NCBI GenBank assembly: GCA_030147945.1
Contig: JASBUL010000035.1
Coordinates: 1 to 64,000 of the forward strand
DNA length: 64,000 bases
Source: Oceanococcus sp.
Lineage (GTDB): Bacteria; Pseudomonadota; Gammaproteobacteria; Nevskiales; Oceanococcaceae
Reading direction: 5' to 3'
Every line of letters starts with the position of its first letter. The stretch's first letter is position 1. The position numbers and the translations under genes are program-made. The notes under the pieces were generated by a model. The model had not been told where the DNA came from. It saw only the letters and a program-made list of their open reading frames with translations, and did not search any database. Below, piece after piece: positions 1-10,053 of this stretch.

Positions 1-2094
1 GCGCGCCCAGGTCAGCGCTCCGCGCCCGGTTACCGCCTCGACACGGCGCACACCGGCGGCCACGCCACCTTCGCTGATGAGCTTGAACAATCCGATATCG
101 CCGGTGCGACGCACATGCGTCCCGCCACACAGCTCGCACGAGGTATCACCCAGGCGCATTACACGCACGGTCTCGCCATACTTTTCGCCAAACAGGGCCA
201 TGGCGCCGGCATCCAGCGCCTCCTGATAACTGCTGACGCTGACCTCGGCCGCGTGATTGGCCAGGATCTCGGCGTTCACACGCGCTTCGACCTCGGCGAT
301 CTCGTCGGCACTCATGGCCTGCAGATGGGCAAAGTCAAAGCGCAGGCGGTCTGGCGCCACTAAAGAGCCCTTCTGCTGCACATGGGTGCCGAGCACCGCG
401 CGCAGAGCGGCGTGCAGCAGATGGGTGGCGCTGTGATTGCGGATGATGTCGGCGCGACGCTGCTCATCAACCTGGGCGTGCAAGGCTGTGCCCACACGCA
501 ACTCACCCTCGACCACACGCCCCAGGTGCATGATCGCGCCGGCAGCGTCCTTGCGCGTATCTTCGACCACAAACCGCAGCCCGTCGCCAAGCAGTTCCCC
601 GGTGTCACCGACCTGCCCACCCGACTCGGCGTAGAACGGCGTGCTAGCGAGAATCACGGCACCTTCATCGCCCGCGCTGAGCTGCTCCGCAGCCTGACCA
701 TCGCGCAGCAGGGCCTGCACGCTTTCACGCGCACTCAGGGCCTCGTAACCGACAAATTCGCTGGCTTCGCCAACCCCGGCGTCAAGCCCCGCCGCAGCGC
801 CGAAACGGCTGGCCGCACGAGCCCGCTCGCGCTGCTGCTGCATGGCCGCGTCAAACCCGGCGACGTCGACCTGCAAATCACGCTCGCGCGCCACGTCCTG
901 GGTCAGGTCCAGCGGGAAGCCGTAGGTGTCATAAAGCTTGAACACGGTGTCGCCATCCAGCGTGCCCTCAGCGGCCTCGCACGCGGCATCGAGCAACTTC
1001 ATACCCTGATCCAAGGTTTCGGCGAAACGTTCTTCTTCCTGGCGAATAACCTTGCCGACAAAATCCTGCTGTGCGGTCAATTCGGGATAGGCCTGGCCCA
1101 TCTCCTCGACCAGCGCCGGCAACAGCTTGTAGAAGAATGTGCCCTCAATACCCAGCTGGAAGCCATGGCGGATGGCACGCCGCAAAATGCGGCGCAACAC
1201 AAAGCCGCGCCCTTCGTTGGACGGCAGCACGCCATCCACGATCAGAAAGGCGCAGGCGCGAATGTGGTCGGCCAGCACGCGCAGCGAACGATTGGCCGGG
1301 TCGGCCTGCGGCGCCAGCGCACACACAGCCTTGAGCAGGTTGACGAACTGGTCGGTGTCGTAGTTGTCATGCACGTGCTGCATCACCGCAGCCACACGCT
1401 CCAGCCCCATGCCGGTATCCACCGACGGCTTGGGCAGCGGCGTCAGCGTGCCGTCAGCCGCGCGGTCGTACTGCATGAACACCAGATTCCAGATCTCGAT
1501 GTAGCGGTCGCCATCTTCCTCCGGCGTTCCGGGCGGCCCGCCGGCGATTTCGGGGCCATGATCGTAGAAGATCTCGCTGCACGGACCACACGGCCCGGTG
1601 TCGCCCATCTGCCAGAAGTTGTCCTTGGCGCCGATACGCGAAAAACGCTCGGCCGACACCCCCATCTCCTTGAGCCAGATGTCCGCCGCTTCGTCATCTT
1701 CCTCGAACACCGTGACCCACAGCTTTTCGGCCGGCAGCCCCAGCTCGCCGGTCAGGAACTCCCAGGCACACTGAATCGCTTCACGCTTGAAGTAGTCGCC
1801 GAAGCTGAAGTTACCGAGCATCTCGAAGAAGGTGTGATGGCGCGCGGTGTAACCCACGTTCTCGAGGTCGTTGTGCTTGCCACCGGCACGCACGCAACGC
1901 TGGCTGCTGACGGCTCGGTTGTAGGAGCGTTTCTCCTGCCCCAGGAAGGTGTCCTTGAACTGAACCATCCCGGCATTGGTAAACAGCAGGGTCGGGTCGT
2001 TGGCCGGGACCAGCGGACTGGACGGCACGGCCTGATGACCCTGACGCTCGAAATAGCCGATGAAACGGCTGCGAATCTCGTTACTGCTGATCAT
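1..2094 (-). CDS. alaS: alanyl-tRNA synthetase, 3' end outside window
   Basis: Charges tRNA-Ala with alanine in the cytoplasm and edits mischarged Ser/Gly. The N terminus reads [15 protein letters not shown], as expected for AlaRS, and is followed by the class II catalytic core. The editing-domain metal motif HSATH lies near residue 552, and the second part of the metal site (CGGTH) near residue 650. About 698 residues are visible. Since the family is about 870 residues long, the C-terminal domain lies beyond base 1. The ATG at 2094 fits the family N terminus. It is the last gene of the same-strand series cinA-recA-recX-alaS, an order common in Gammaproteobacteria, with 70 bases separating it from recX. 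Seen: the motifs. Known: the function. Confidence 0.97.
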   Translation of the reverse strand, partial: MISSNEIRSRFIGYFERQGHQAVPSSPLVPANDPTLLFTNAGMVQFKDTFLGQEKRSYNRAVSSQRCVRAGGKHNDLENVGYTARHHTFFEMLGNFSFGDYFKREAIQCAWEFLTGELGLPAEKLWVTVFEEDDEAADIWLKEMGVSAERFSRIGAKDNFWQMGDTGPCGPCSEIFYDHGPEIAGGPPGTPEEDGDRYIEIWNLVFMQYDRAADGTLTPLPKPSVDTGMGLERVAAVMQHVHDNYDTDQFVNLLKAVCALAPQADPANRSLRVLADHIRACAFLIVDGVLPSNEGRGFVLRRILRRAIRHGFQLGIEGTFFYKLLPALVEEMGQAYPELTAQQDFVGKVIRQEEERFAETLDQGMKLLDAACEAAEGTLDGDTVFKLYDTYGFPLDLTQDVARERDLQVDVAGFDAAMQQQRERARAASRFGAAAGLDAGVGEASEFVGYEALSARESVQALLRDGQAAEQLSAGDEGAVILASTPFYAESGGQVGDTGELLGDGLRFVVEDTRKDAAGAIMHLGRVVEGELRVGTALHAQVDEQRRADIIRNHSATHLLHAALRAVLGTHVQQKGSLVAPDRLRFDFAHLQAMSADEIAEVEARVNAEILANHAAEVSVSSYQEALDAGAMALFGEKYGETVRVMRLGDTSCELCGGTHVRRTGDIGLFKLISEGGVAAGVRRVEAVTGRGALTWAR

Positions 2095-2164
2095 GGACAC
2101 AACGGCTTTAATCGCGGGACGCAAAACCGCGCGATTCTAAGCCAAGCCCGGTGAATTGGCGACC

Positions 2165-2632
2165 TCAGGCCAACTCGTCGGCTGCCAGCGCCGCCAGTGC
2201 CGCATCGATTTGCTCCGCATCAAAGCCACGCGCATACAGTTTCTGGCGCCGACGCGGTTCAGGGTCGCGCGCAGGCAAACGCCGGGCCGCCCGCAAGCAG
2301 GCCTCGTCCCAGTCAATGTCATCCTGATTCAGCGCCGCCGCGCAAGCCTCGCCCTCAATGCCCTGGGCGGAGAGCTCAGCGCTGACCCAGCGCGGGCCCC
2401 GCGCCTGCCCGGCACGGTGGCGCGCCATAAAGGCGGCGTAGCGGCTCTCGTTGAGCCAGTCGCGCTGTTGCAACGTCTCCAGCGCCTGATCCAGCACATC
2501 GCTGGAGTAGCCTTTGCGACTCAGCTTCTGACGCAACTCGCGCGCGCCATGTTCACGCCGCGCGAGCAGACTGGCGGCGGCCTCAAGGGCGGCCGCCAGC
2601 GTGTCTTCAAACGGCTTCTTCGGTCGCTTCAC
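2165..2632 (-). CDS. recX: RecA regulatory protein RecX
   Basis: Small helical protein that binds RecA filaments and limits RecA activity. The product has 155 residues, the usual RecX length, and is rich in Arg and Ala. It shows the repeated three-helix pattern, with segments such as [17 protein letters not shown] and [17 protein letters not shown] that are characteristic of RecX. I chose the GTG at 2632, which gives [13 protein letters not shown] longer frame upstream exists only because it lies inside recA. The chosen start overlaps the end of recA by 26 bases, so translation is probably coupled to recA. Same-strand order recA-recX-alaS supports the call. Confidence 0.92.
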   Translation of the reverse strand: MKRPKKPFEDTLAAALEAAASLLARREHGARELRQKLSRKGYSSDVLDQALETLQQRDWLNESRYAAFMARHRAGQARGPRWVSAELSAQGIEGEACAAALNQDDIDWDEACLRAARRLPARDPEPRRRQKLYARGFDAEQIDAALAALAADELA

Positions 2633-3653
2633 TCGCAGCTTCGCTAGCGTCGGCCGGTTTGCGCTTGGGCAGGAGAATCTCGCGCAGCTTGGTATCGAGC
2701 TGCTTGGCCATGTCCGGGTGCTCCTTGAGGAACTCGCGCGCGTTGTCCTTGCCCTGGCCGATCCGCTCACCGTTGTAGCTGTACCAGGAGCCGGATTTCT
2801 CGACCAGATTGTGCTGCACGCCCAGATCAATCAGTTCACCCAGCCAGGAAATCCCCTCACCGTAGAGAATTTCGAACTCGGCCTGCTTGAACGGCGGCGC
2901 CATCTTGTTCTTGACGATCTTGACCCGGGTTTCATTACCAATCACCTCGGCGCCCTTCTTGACCGAGCCGATACGGCGGATGTCCAGCCGCACGGAGGAA
3001 TAGAACTTCAGCGCATTACCGCCGGTGGTGGTTTCCGGCGAACCGAACATCACCCCGATCTTCATACGTATCTGGTTGATGAAGATCACCATGGTGTTGG
3101 CGCGCTTGATGTTGCCGGTCAGCTTGCGCAGCGCCTGCGACATCAGGCGGGCCTGCAAACCGACATGCGAATCGCCCATCTCACCTTCGATTTCCGCCTT
3201 CGGAACCAGCGCCGCAACGGAGTCGATAACGATGATGTCGACGGCCGCCGAGCGCACCAGCATGTCGGCAATCTCCAGCGCCTGCTCACCGGTGTCCGGC
3301 TGCGACACCAGCAGGTCATCGACGTTGACACCCAGCTTGCGGGCGTACTCGGGATCGAGGGCGTGCTCGGCATCGATGAATGCCGCCGTGCCACCCGCAG
3401 CCTGCGCGGCGGCCACCGCCTGCAGGGTCAGGGTGGTTTTACCGGAAGATTCCGGGCCATAGATTTCGATCACGCGACCACGCGGCAAACCGCCGATGCC
3501 CAGGGCCACGTCCAGCCCCAGCGAGCCGGTGGAAATAGCTTCGATGTCGCGCACCGGGCCACCATCGCCCAGGCGCATGACCGAGCCTTTGCCAAATTGG
3601 CGTTCGATCTGAGTCAGCGCTGCGGCGAGCGCTTTTTTGCGATTGTCATCCAT
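2607..3653 (-). CDS. recA: recombinase RecA
   Basis: ATP-dependent strand-exchange protein for homologous recombination, and co-protease for LexA cleavage in the SOS response. Length 348 residues, normal for the family. The Walker A motif GPESSGKT is at residues 66-73. The MAW region (VIEIYGPE), the Walker B-like [10 protein letters not shown] and the L2-loop [10 protein letters not shown] are all intact. The C terminus is acidic ([12 protein letters not shown]), as in other RecA proteins. Only 29 bases separate it from cinA upstream, so the two are probably cotranscribed. I looked for a CTGT-N8-ACAG LexA box directly upstream and found none, so an SOS promoter, if present, is probably ahead of or within cinA. 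Confidence 0.99.
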   Translation of the reverse strand: MDDNRKKALAAALTQIERQFGKGSVMRLGDGGPVRDIEAISTGSLGLDVALGIGGLPRGRVIEIYGPESSGKTTLTLQAVAAAQAAGGTAAFIDAEHALDPEYARKLGVNVDDLLVSQPDTGEQALEIADMLVRSAAVDIIVIDSVAALVPKAEIEGEMGDSHVGLQARLMSQALRKLTGNIKRANTMVIFINQIRMKIGVMFGSPETTTGGNALKFYSSVRLDIRRIGSVKKGAEVIGNETRVKIVKNKMAPPFKQAEFEILYGEGISWLGELIDLGVQHNLVEKSGSWYSYNGERIGQGKDNAREFLKEHPDMAKQLDTKLREILLPKRKPADASEAASEATEEAV

Positions 3654-3682
3654 GCGTGTTCTGCCAGTGATTCAAGTTTCGA

Positions 3683-4183
3683 TTATCTCAGGATTGCCGA
3701 GGAATTGCCGGACACCGCCTGGTGCAGATCACGCACAGCCTGTGCCGCAGCGGCCTCGCGGATCGTGGCGCGATCGCCTGCGAACTGATGCCGCGCAAGC
3801 TGCGTTGTCGCGCCATCTCCCATGGCTATCAATACGAGACCCACAGGCTTTTCCGGACTCCCGCCGCCGGGGCCGTACACACCGGACTCGACCAGCACCC
3901 AGTCCGCGCCGCTCAAGCGCCGTGCACAGGCGGCCATTTCGCGCACGCTGGCCTCGCTGACTGCGCCATGCTCGATCAGCGTTTGCGGGGCCAAGCCCAG
4001 CACCGCGGTCTTGAGGCTGTCGTGATAGCAGGTCAGCCCGCCAAGAAACCAGCGTGAAGCGCCTGCCGGCGCAGACAGGCGCGCCTGCAGCGCGCCACCG
4101 GCGCTGGCTTCGACCACGAACAGACGCTGCCCGCGACGAACCAGCGCTTCACCGAGCGATTCGACCTCATGACTTGCTAGCAT
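3683..4183 (-). CDS. pncC: CinA C-terminal domain / nicotinamide-nucleotide amidase family, altered active-site motif
   Basis: Stand-alone CinA-C domain of 166 residues, the length of E. coli PncC, which deamidates NMN to nicotinate mononucleotide in pyridine-nucleotide salvage. The fold signatures [12 protein letters not shown] and [12 protein letters not shown] are kept. The motif that is normally AESCTGG reads VEASAGG here (residues 24-30): the usual Ser becomes Ala26 and a Ser sits one place later (Ser27). Activity may therefore be reduced, shifted to the neighbouring Ser, or lost. The ATG at 4183 matches the family N terminus; a longer frame upstream runs into mutS. The gene is divergent from mutS and precedes recA, a common arrangement. 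Confidence 0.88.
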   Translation of the reverse strand: MLASHEVESLGEALVRRGQRLFVVEASAGGALQARLSAPAGASRWFLGGLTCYHDSLKTAVLGLAPQTLIEHGAVSEASVREMAACARRLSGADWVLVESGVYGPGGGSPEKPVGLVLIAMGDGATTQLARHQFAGDRATIREAAAAQAVRDLHQAVSGNSSAILR

Positions 4184-4208
4184 TGTGGGTTTTCCGACCG
4201 CAAAGACC

Positions 4209-6770
4209 GTGAGTTCAGACCTTAGCGCGCACACGCCCATGATGCAGCAATTCCTCGCGCTCAAGGCCGAGCATCCAGAGGAGTTGCTGTTCTATCGCAT
4301 GGGCGATTTCTACGAACTGTTCTACGACGACGCCAAAACCGTCGCCAAGCTGCTCGACATCACCCTGACCACGCGCGGCCAGTCGGCCGGCGAGCCGATC
4401 CCCATGGCCGGCGTGCCGCACCATGCCTACGAGCAATATCTGGCGCGCCTGCTGCGCCTGGGCCAGTCGGTGGCGATTGCCGAACAATTCGGCGACCCCA
4501 GCGCCAAGGGCCCGATGCAGCGCAAGGTCGTGCGCGTGGTGACACCGGGCACGGTCACCGATGAAGCCCTGCTGGATGCTCGCCGCGAAAGCGCTCTGGG
4601 CGCCATCGCCAGCGTGGGCAACACCTACGGCATCGCGCGCCTGGATCTGGCCAGCGGGCGCTTTGTCATCGCCGAGTTCGATTCGGCCCACGCCCTGCAT
4701 CAGGATCTGGCCACGGCCCCGCCCGCAGAACTGCTGATCAGCGACGCCAGCGAAGCGCCGGCCCTAACCCGTCTGCCGCCCGTGCGCAGCCGTCCGCACT
4801 GGCATTTCGAGCTGAGCAGCGCCCGCAAGCTGGTGCTCGATCAGTTCCGAGTCCGCGATCTCAAAGGCTTTGGTTGCGATCGCTGCAGCGCCGCCATCGC
4901 AGCCGCCGGCGCGCTGTTGCAATACCTGCGCGACACTCAGAAACAGGAGCTGCCGCACATCACCGGCCTGCGCCTGGAGCAAACCGGCACGCTGCTGCGC
5001 ATCGACCCGAACAGCCGGCGCAACCTGGAGCTGGAGATCAACGCCAGCGGCGAACGTGATAACAGCCTGCTCGACCTGCTCGATGTCTGCGCCAGTGGCA
5101 TGGGCAGCCGCTTGATGCAGCGCTGGCTGCGCGCCCCGACCCGCGACACCACGGTGCTGCGCGCCCGCTATCAGGCGGTCGAGGCGTTGCAGCTCAACCG
5201 CAGTTTCGAGAGCCTGCATGATCAGCTGCGCGGGCTGTGCGACATCGAGCGCGTCAGCACCCGGGTGGCACTGCGTAGCGCGCGCCCACGCGACCTGTCA
5301 GGACTGGCCCGCACCCTGGCCGCCCTGCCGGCCATCGCAGCCAGCCTGCCGGCCAGCCCGCGTCTGGATGAGCTGGGCAGCGCGATCGGCGCCTACCCCG
5401 AACTGTGCGATTACCTGAGCGCGGCGATCGAAGCCGAACCGCCGGTGCTGCTGCGCGACGGCGGCGTGATCCGCCGCGGTTTTGACCGCGAACTGGACGA
5501 ACTGCGCGAACTTGCCCACAACTCGGCCGATTTCCTGCGCAAGCTGGAGGAATCGGAACGCCAACGCACCGGCATCGACAGCCTCAAAGTCGGCTACAAC
5601 CGCGTTCACGGTTTCTACATCGAACTGCTGCGCAGCTGCTCGGCCGACGCGCCGCCGGAGTACACCCGACGCCAGACGCTCAAGAACGCCGAGCGTTACA
5701 TCACCGAAGAGCTCAAGAGCTACGAGGACAAGATTCTGTCGGCCCGCGAGCGCGCCTTGAGCCGCGAGAAGCATCTCTACGAGCAAATCCTCGACACCCT
5801 GCAGCCCGAGCTACCGAAACTGCAGGCCACCGCCGCCGCGGTGGCCGAAAGCGACGTACTGGGCGCCTTCGCGCGCCAGGCCGAGCGCTATCACTGGGTC
5901 ACCCCACAGCTGGTCGACGGCCCGCAAATCCGGATTCGCGCCGGGCGCCATCCGGTGGTCGAAGCGCTCAACCCGACCAGTTTCGTGCCCAATGATCTGA
6001 CGCTCGACCAGGATCGCCGCATGCTGGTCATCACCGGCCCCAACATGGGCGGTAAATCAACCTACATGCGCCAGTGCGCCTTGATCGTGCTGCTTGCCCA
6101 TATCGGCTGTCATGTGCCGGCCGATGAAGCCCTGATCGGCGCCGTGGATCGCATCTTTACCCGCATAGGCGCCGGTGATGACCTGACCACCGGACGCTCG
6201 ACCTTCATGGTCGAAATGCAGGAAACCGCGGAAATTCTGCACAACGCAACCGCGCAGTCGCTGGTTCTGATGGATGAGATCGGGCGCGGCACGGGCACCT
6301 ACGACGGGCTTTCGCTGGCTCAGTCTGCGGCGGAAGAGCTGGCCGCCACGGTGGGCAGCTTTACGCTGTTCGCCACCCATTATTTCGAGCTGACGGCACT
6401 GGCCGATGCTCAGCAGGGCGTGCACAACGTGCATCTGGACGCCACCGAACACGGCGATGAGCTGATTTTTCTGCACCGGGTCAAAGATGGCCCGGCCAGC
6501 CGCAGCTATGGCTTGCAGGTGGCCCGATTGGCCGGGGTGCCGGCACCAGTGCTCAAACGCGCACGCAAGCATTTGCAGGCGCTCGAAGCCGGCGCCCAAC
6601 ACACGCTCGGGCCGGTGCCACAGATGTCCTTGTTCAATGACAGCGCGGCGCCAGCCGAGGCCTCGGCTGTGGAGGAAACTCTGGCCGCGATCGACCCGGA
6701 CAACCTCACGCCACGCCAGGCGCTGGAGCAGATGTATGCGCTCAAGCGCCTGCTTGACGAGGAGGGCTAG
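4209..6770 (+). CDS. mutS: DNA mismatch repair protein MutS
   Basis: Recognises mismatches and starts methyl-directed repair with MutL. The mismatch-wedge motif GDFYELF lies at residues 32-38, with Phe34 and Glu36 equivalent to E. coli F36/E38. The Walker A motif GPNMGGKST lies near residue 610, followed by the DEIGRGT Walker B/signature region. The C-terminal part [19 protein letters not shown] matches MutS. The GTG at 4209 gives [14 protein letters not shown] and 853 residues, the E. coli length; an in-frame GTG at 4185 would add 8 residues. Neither has a clear Shine-Dalgarno sequence. Only 25 bases separate it from divergent cinA, so the two promoters must overlap coding sequence. Confidence 0.98.
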   Translation: MSSDLSAHTPMMQQFLALKAEHPEELLFYRMGDFYELFYDDAKTVAKLLDITLTTRGQSAGEPIPMAGVPHHAYEQYLARLLRLGQSVAIAEQFGDPSAKGPMQRKVVRVVTPGTVTDEALLDARRESALGAIASVGNTYGIARLDLASGRFVIAEFDSAHALHQDLATAPPAELLISDASEAPALTRLPPVRSRPHWHFELSSARKLVLDQFRVRDLKGFGCDRCSAAIAAAGALLQYLRDTQKQELPHITGLRLEQTGTLLRIDPNSRRNLELEINASGERDNSLLDLLDVCASGMGSRLMQRWLRAPTRDTTVLRARYQAVEALQLNRSFESLHDQLRGLCDIERVSTRVALRSARPRDLSGLARTLAALPAIAASLPASPRLDELGSAIGAYPELCDYLSAAIEAEPPVLLRDGGVIRRGFDRELDELRELAHNSADFLRKLEESERQRTGIDSLKVGYNRVHGFYIELLRSCSADAPPEYTRRQTLKNAERYITEELKSYEDKILSARERALSREKHLYEQILDTLQPELPKLQATAAAVAESDVLGAFARQAERYHWVTPQLVDGPQIRIRAGRHPVVEALNPTSFVPNDLTLDQDRRMLVITGPNMGGKSTYMRQCALIVLLAHIGCHVPADEALIGAVDRIFTRIGAGDDLTTGRSTFMVEMQETAEILHNATAQSLVLMDEIGRGTGTYDGLSLAQSAAEELAATVGSFTLFATHYFELTALADAQQGVHNVHLDATEHGDELIFLHRVKDGPASRSYGLQVARLAGVPAPVLKRARKHLQALEAGAQHTLGPVPQMSLFNDSAAPAEASAVEETLAAIDPDNLTPRQALEQMYALKRLLDEEG

Positions 6771-6797
6771 GCCGTCGCGGCCAGGCCCTGGAGGCGA

Positions 6798-7391
6798 TCA
6801 AGCCTTGGTCTTTTCGACCACGAACTCGGTCAGCTTGGCCAGACAATCACCGAAGGTCTCGGCGGTATCGACTTCCAGCTCGGGCTTTTCCGGCGCTTCA
6901 TACGGCGCAGAAATGCCGGTGAACTCTGGAATTTCACCGGCGCGGGCTTTCTTGTACAAACCCTTGGGGTCGCGTTCTTCGCACATCGCCACGTCAGCTT
7001 TGACATACACCTCGTAGAACGCCTCGCCACTGGCTTTGCGCGCGCGCTCACGGTCTTCACGGTAGGGCGAGATGAACGCGGTGATGCAGATCAGGCCGGC
7101 CTGAGCCATCAGATTGGCCACCTCGCCAATGCGGCGGATGTTCTCGGTACGGTCTTCCGGCGAAAAGCCAAGGTCGGCATTAAGACCAAAGCGCACGTTG
7201 TCGCCGTCGAGCACGTAGGCCTGCTTGCCCAGCTCGTGCAGCTCACGCTCCAGCGCCATCGACAACGTCGACTTGCCCGAACCGGACAGGCCGGTCATCC
7301 AGATCACTGCGCCCTTGTGGCCGTTCTTGGCAGCCCGCTCACCCGGACTGACGGTGTGGCTGACCTTGGTCAGATTCTTGTCGTTTGACAT
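6798..7391 (-). CDS. cysC: adenylyl-sulfate (APS) kinase
   Basis: Phosphorylates adenosine 5'-phosphosulfate to PAPS in sulfate assimilation. It is a stand-alone kinase of 197 residues (E. coli CysC has 201) and is not fused to CysN. The P-loop GLSGSGKS lies at residues 34-41, followed by the family blocks [29 protein letters not shown] and [16 protein letters not shown]. The C-terminal lid contains [11 protein letters not shown] and FTGISAPYE. The ATG at 7391 is preceded by AGGG about eight bases upstream; a longer frame begins in the intergenic region. It is convergent with mutS and divergent from the antiporter operon. No cysDN is in the window; a SulP transporter starts at the far right end. 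Confidence 0.95.
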   Translation of the reverse strand: MSNDKNLTKVSHTVSPGERAAKNGHKGAVIWMTGLSGSGKSTLSMALERELHELGKQAYVLDGDNVRFGLNADLGFSPEDRTENIRRIGEVANLMAQAGLICITAFISPYREDRERARKASGEAFYEVYVKADVAMCEERDPKGLYKKARAGEIPEFTGISAPYEAPEKPELEVDTAETFGDCLAKLTEFVVEKTKA

Positions 7392-7601
7392 CACTTTCCC
7401 TGTTGCAGAACTTCGGCCGCAAAACCGCTCAGGCGACCGCAAAATTCCGCCATCATAGCCAATGCGCCCCCACCCTGACGAGATATTTGACACGTATTTA
7501 TATGCCCTCGGAGCGCGATTGCACCGAGCAAAAAGTCATTGCATAGTTGGATGGGCGCCCCGGAAATCCAATCACAGCGCCGGAGGATGGTGGGCTAAAC
7601 G
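7392..7601. promoter_or_regulatory. divergent promoter region cysC / mnhE
   Basis: This 210-base gap separates divergent cysC and the antiporter operon. It contains an A/T-rich patch at 7481-7502 with TTGACA at 7487-7492 on the plus strand. On the minus strand the same patch reads TATAAAT, a good -10 for cysC, but no convincing partner -35 was found. GGAGG at 7582-7586 is 15 bases from the mnhE ATG, too far to be ideal. An ATG at 7587 in the same frame is closed by TAA before mnhE. Confidence 0.4.
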
Positions 7602-8078
7602 ATGTATCTGATCAGTCTGTTAGCAACGCTTGTGATTTACTGGCTGGTGCTGTCCGGTTTCTTCGACAACGGACTGCTGCTCAGCCTGGGTGCCGTGTCC
7701 TGTGTGATCACCGCCTGGCTGTGCCATCGCATGCGCCTTATTGACGGCGAAAGTCATCCGCATCACCTGGCGTGGCGGTTGCCGCCTTACTGGCTGAAGC
7801 TCAGCGTGGAAACGCTGCGCTCCAACTGGAGCGTGATCCGGGTCATCCTGAACCCCAGCAGCCGTGGCATTGCGCCGGTCACCGGGCATGTGTCCACACC
7901 GGTTCGAGACGACGTGGTTCGCGCCACCCTGGCCAATGCCATCACCCTGACCCCGGGTACGCTGACCCTGAACGTGGAGGATGACCGCATGCTCATCCAT
8001 GCGTTGAACCAGGACATGCTCGACGACATTCGTCAGGGCCAGATGGTGCCCTGGGCCGGCCAGCTGGAAAAATCATGA
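7602..8078 (+). CDS. mnhE: Mrp-type cation/proton antiporter subunit E
   Basis: Small membrane subunit of the multi-subunit Mrp (Mnh/Sha) Na+/H+ antiporter. 158 residues: two N-terminal membrane segments, then the amphipathic domain with the MnhE signature. The signature includes PPYWLKLSVETLRSNWSV, the VILNPSSRGIAP block, and DVVRATLANAITLTPGTL followed by a late HALNQDM segment. First gene of a ten-gene operon that runs to 14854 with 1-8 base overlaps throughout. The order E-F-G before B-C-D differs from the Bacillus A-B-C-D-E-F-G order. MnhE is usually needed for complex assembly. Confidence 0.93.
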   Translation: MYLISLLATLVIYWLVLSGFFDNGLLLSLGAVSCVITAWLCHRMRLIDGESHPHHLAWRLPPYWLKLSVETLRSNWSVIRVILNPSSRGIAPVTGHVSTPVRDDVVRATLANAITLTPGTLTLNVEDDRMLIHALNQDMLDDIRQGQMVPWAGQLEKS

Positions 8079-8362
8079 TGCTGGCTGCGGCGATGGCCGC
8101 CATCCTGGTTTCCATGGTGCTGCTGCTGGTCCGCGCAGTGCTTGGGCCCAAGGTCTACGACCGCATCCTGGCGGTCAATATTTTCGGCAACAAGACCGTC
8201 TTGTTCATTTCCGTGCTCGGTTTTCTGAATGGCCGCCCGGATTTTCTGGATGTTGCGCTGGTCTATGCCCTGATCAATTTCATGGGCATGGTGGCGGTGC
8301 TGAAGTTCATGCATTTCAGAGACCTGGGCTACGGGTTGGTACGCCAGGACGAACGCTCATGA
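8075..8362 (+). CDS. mnhF: Mrp-type antiporter subunit F
   Basis: Three-helix membrane subunit of the Mrp antiporter, 95 residues. It has the family core VRAVLGPKVYDRILAVNIFGNKTV followed by a hydrophobic hairpin ending in FLDVALVYALINFMG. The start overlaps the stop of mnhE by four bases (ATGA) and its own stop overlaps mnhG the same way, so it is translated as part of the operon. In studied Mrp complexes MnhF is structural and required for activity. Confidence 0.93.
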   Translation: MMLAAAMAAILVSMVLLLVRAVLGPKVYDRILAVNIFGNKTVLFISVLGFLNGRPDFLDVALVYALINFMGMVAVLKFMHFRDLGYGLVRQDERS

Positions 8363-8679
8363 TCGCCAGCGTGCTCTCCAACACCTTTCTGCTTCTTGGC
8401 AGCCTGGCCTTGATCATCGGCTCGCTGGGCATGATGCGCTTTCCGGATTTCTACGCCCGCACCCACGCCGCCGGGGTGACCGAAACGGCCGGTTCAGCAT
8501 TCATCATGATCGGTCTGATGTTTGCCGCCGGCCCGACCCTGATCACCCTCAAACTGATGGTGGTGTTAAGCCTGCTGCTGTACACCTCGCCCACTGCCGG
8601 CCATGCCCTGGCCCAGGCCGCACTGATTGATGGCCAGAAGCCTCTGGGCCGCATCGAAACCGACGAGAGTGCCGGATGA
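8359..8679 (+). CDS. mnhG: Mrp-type antiporter subunit G
   Basis: Membrane subunit G of the Mrp antiporter, 106 residues with three hydrophobic segments. The diagnostic block is LGMMRFPDFYARTHAAGVTETAG, followed by the TLKLMVVLSLLLYTSPTAGHALAQAA helix typical of the family. Four-base overlaps connect it to mnhF and to the DUF4040 gene. Confidence 0.94.
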   Translation: MIASVLSNTFLLLGSLALIIGSLGMMRFPDFYARTHAAGVTETAGSAFIMIGLMFAAGPTLITLKLMVVLSLLLYTSPTAGHALAQAALIDGQKPLGRIETDESAG

Positions 8680-9242
8680 GCGAACACGCCCTGCTCGCCA
8701 TTGATGCGGTGTTGCTGATCATTCTGCTAACCACCGCGATTGCCATCGCGCGCCAGCGCAACCTGTTTGCCGCGGCCATGATGACCGGCCTGTTCAGCCT
8801 TACGCTGGCCTGCCTGTTCGTGCTGCTCGATGCCATGGACGTGGCCTTTACCGAAGCGGCCGTGGGCGCCGGTATATCCACCGTGCTGATGCTCAGCGCC
8901 CTGGCTCTGACCGAGTATCGCGACCACCCGACCTCCCGCGGCCAGCACACCCTGGCGCTGCTGCTGTGTTTTGCGGTCGGCGGCCTGCTGATGTTTGCGG
9001 CCAGCGAGTGGCCGGCGTTGGGCGCGCCCGACACCCCGGTGCACCAGCACCCGATCACCGCTCATTATCTGGAGCAGTCGCAGCAGGAGATCGACCTGCC
9101 CAATGTGGTCACCTCGGTCCTTTCAAGCTATCGCGGCTACGACACTCTGGGCGAGGTCACCGTGGTGTTCACGGCCGGCCTGGCCGTTCTGATCCTGCTG
9201 CTTGGCGTGCGCCGCGACAACCACGAGGAGGACGACGCATGA
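8676..9242 (+). CDS. DUF4040 membrane protein (MrpA C-terminal-like, antiporter-associated)
   Basis: 188-residue membrane protein with about five hydrophobic segments. The segment LLDAMDVAFTEAAVGAGIS (about residues 50-68) is the DUF4040 signature. In canonical MnhA this unit lies within the long C-terminal extension after the ND5-like core; in MBH/MBX-type complexes it is a separate subunit. Here it is encoded alone between mnhG and mnhB, and no full-length MnhA exists in the operon, so it probably supplies the missing MnhA part. The last third contains DLPNVVTSVLSSYRGYDTLGE, a motif found in the membrane-hydrogenase E / MrpB N-terminal group. Four-base overlaps on both sides. Confidence 0.85.
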   Translation: MSEHALLAIDAVLLIILLTTAIAIARQRNLFAAAMMTGLFSLTLACLFVLLDAMDVAFTEAAVGAGISTVLMLSALALTEYRDHPTSRGQHTLALLLCFAVGGLLMFAASEWPALGAPDTPVHQHPITAHYLEQSQQEIDLPNVVTSVLSSYRGYDTLGEVTVVFTAGLAVLILLLGVRRDNHEEDDA

Positions 9243-9697
9243 CGCCGAAAAGCAACAGCGCCGTGTTGCGCGTGGTCACCAAGCAGATCATTCCGATGAT
9301 TCTGCTGTTCGGCCTGTATGTGCAATTTCATGGTGAGTACGGCCCCGGCGGCGGCTTTCAGGCCGGGGTGATTTTTGCCGCCGGTTTTGTGCTCTACGCG
9401 CTGGTTTTCGGGCTCGACAACGCCAGCCGCGCCATGCCGGCGCGCGCCCTGTTCAAGCTGGCCCCGCTGGGCGTGCTGCTGTTTGCCGGGGTCGGTGTTT
9501 ACAGCCTGCTGCGCGGCTATGCCTTTCTCGACTACACCGCAATTGATCCTCACGATCCGGTGCACGCCCAGCATCTGGGCATCCTGATCATCGAGCTGGG
9601 TGTCGGGCTGACCGTGTTCTCGGTCCTGCTGCTGATCTTCTACGCTTTCGCTGGGCGGCGTCGCGCCGACAGCCTGACCCACAAGGACATGGGCTGA
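9239..9697 (+). CDS. mnhB: Mrp-type antiporter subunit B
   Basis: 152-residue membrane subunit. The family block FHGEYGPGGGFQAGVIFA is complete, with four predicted membrane segments. The ATG at 9239 overlaps the preceding stop by four bases. A longer frame that runs in from upstream is only the out-of-frame reading of the DUF4040 gene. Together with subunit C it belongs to the small-subunit core that links to the proton-channel-like D subunits. Confidence 0.94.
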   Translation: MTPKSNSAVLRVVTKQIIPMILLFGLYVQFHGEYGPGGGFQAGVIFAAGFVLYALVFGLDNASRAMPARALFKLAPLGVLLFAGVGVYSLLRGYAFLDYTAIDPHDPVHAQHLGILIIELGVGLTVFSVLLLIFYAFAGRRRADSLTHKDMG

Positions 9698-10053
9698 TGG
9701 ACCTGGGATTGATCAACGGCTACGCCGCCGTGGCCTTGCTGATGACCGGCCTGTACATCGTGCTGGCCTATGACAACCCGATCAAACGCCTGATCGGGCT
9801 GAGCATTTTTCAGGCCGCGATCTTCGTCCTCTACATCAGCATGGGACGCATCGCGGGCGGCACGGCGCCCATTCTGGCCGAGGGCATCGAGCGCTATTCG
9901 CACCCGCTGCCGCATGTGCTGATACTGACCGCCATTGTGGTCGGCGTGGCCATGCTTGCGCTGGGCCTGGCACTGATCGTGCGCATCCATGAGGAGTACG
10001 GCTCGATCGACGAGCAGCACATTCTGGAACTGGAACGGGAGCCCGACGCTTGA
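9697..10053 (+). CDS. mnhC: Mrp-type antiporter subunit C (NuoK-like)
   Basis: 118-residue homologue of NuoK with three membrane helices. It has the characteristic NPIKRLIGLSIFQAAIFVLYIS block and the LTAIVVGVAMLALGLALIVRI third helix. Its start shares one base with the stop of mnhB (TGATG). The C-terminal tail is acidic (EEYGSIDEQHILELEREPDA), somewhat longer than in NuoK. Confidence 0.94.
   Translation: MDLGLINGYAAVALLMTGLYIVLAYDNPIKRLIGLSIFQAAIFVLYISMGRIAGGTAPILAEGIERYSHPLPHVLILTAIVVGVAMLALGLALIVRIHEEYGSIDEQHILELEREPDA

Noticed and set aside
382-2154. 590-codon plus-strand reading frame
   Set aside because: Exact antisense of alaS; GC-rich codon bias leaves open frames on the opposite strand. 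The protein has no recognisable domain.
3654-3682. LexA (SOS) box expected upstream of recA
   Set aside because: No CTGT-N8-ACAG pattern in the 29-base gap; none reported.
4185-4208. Upstream GTG as mutS start
   Set aside because: Adds eight residues not found in MutS; GTG 4209 gives the typical N terminus. Kept only as an alternative.
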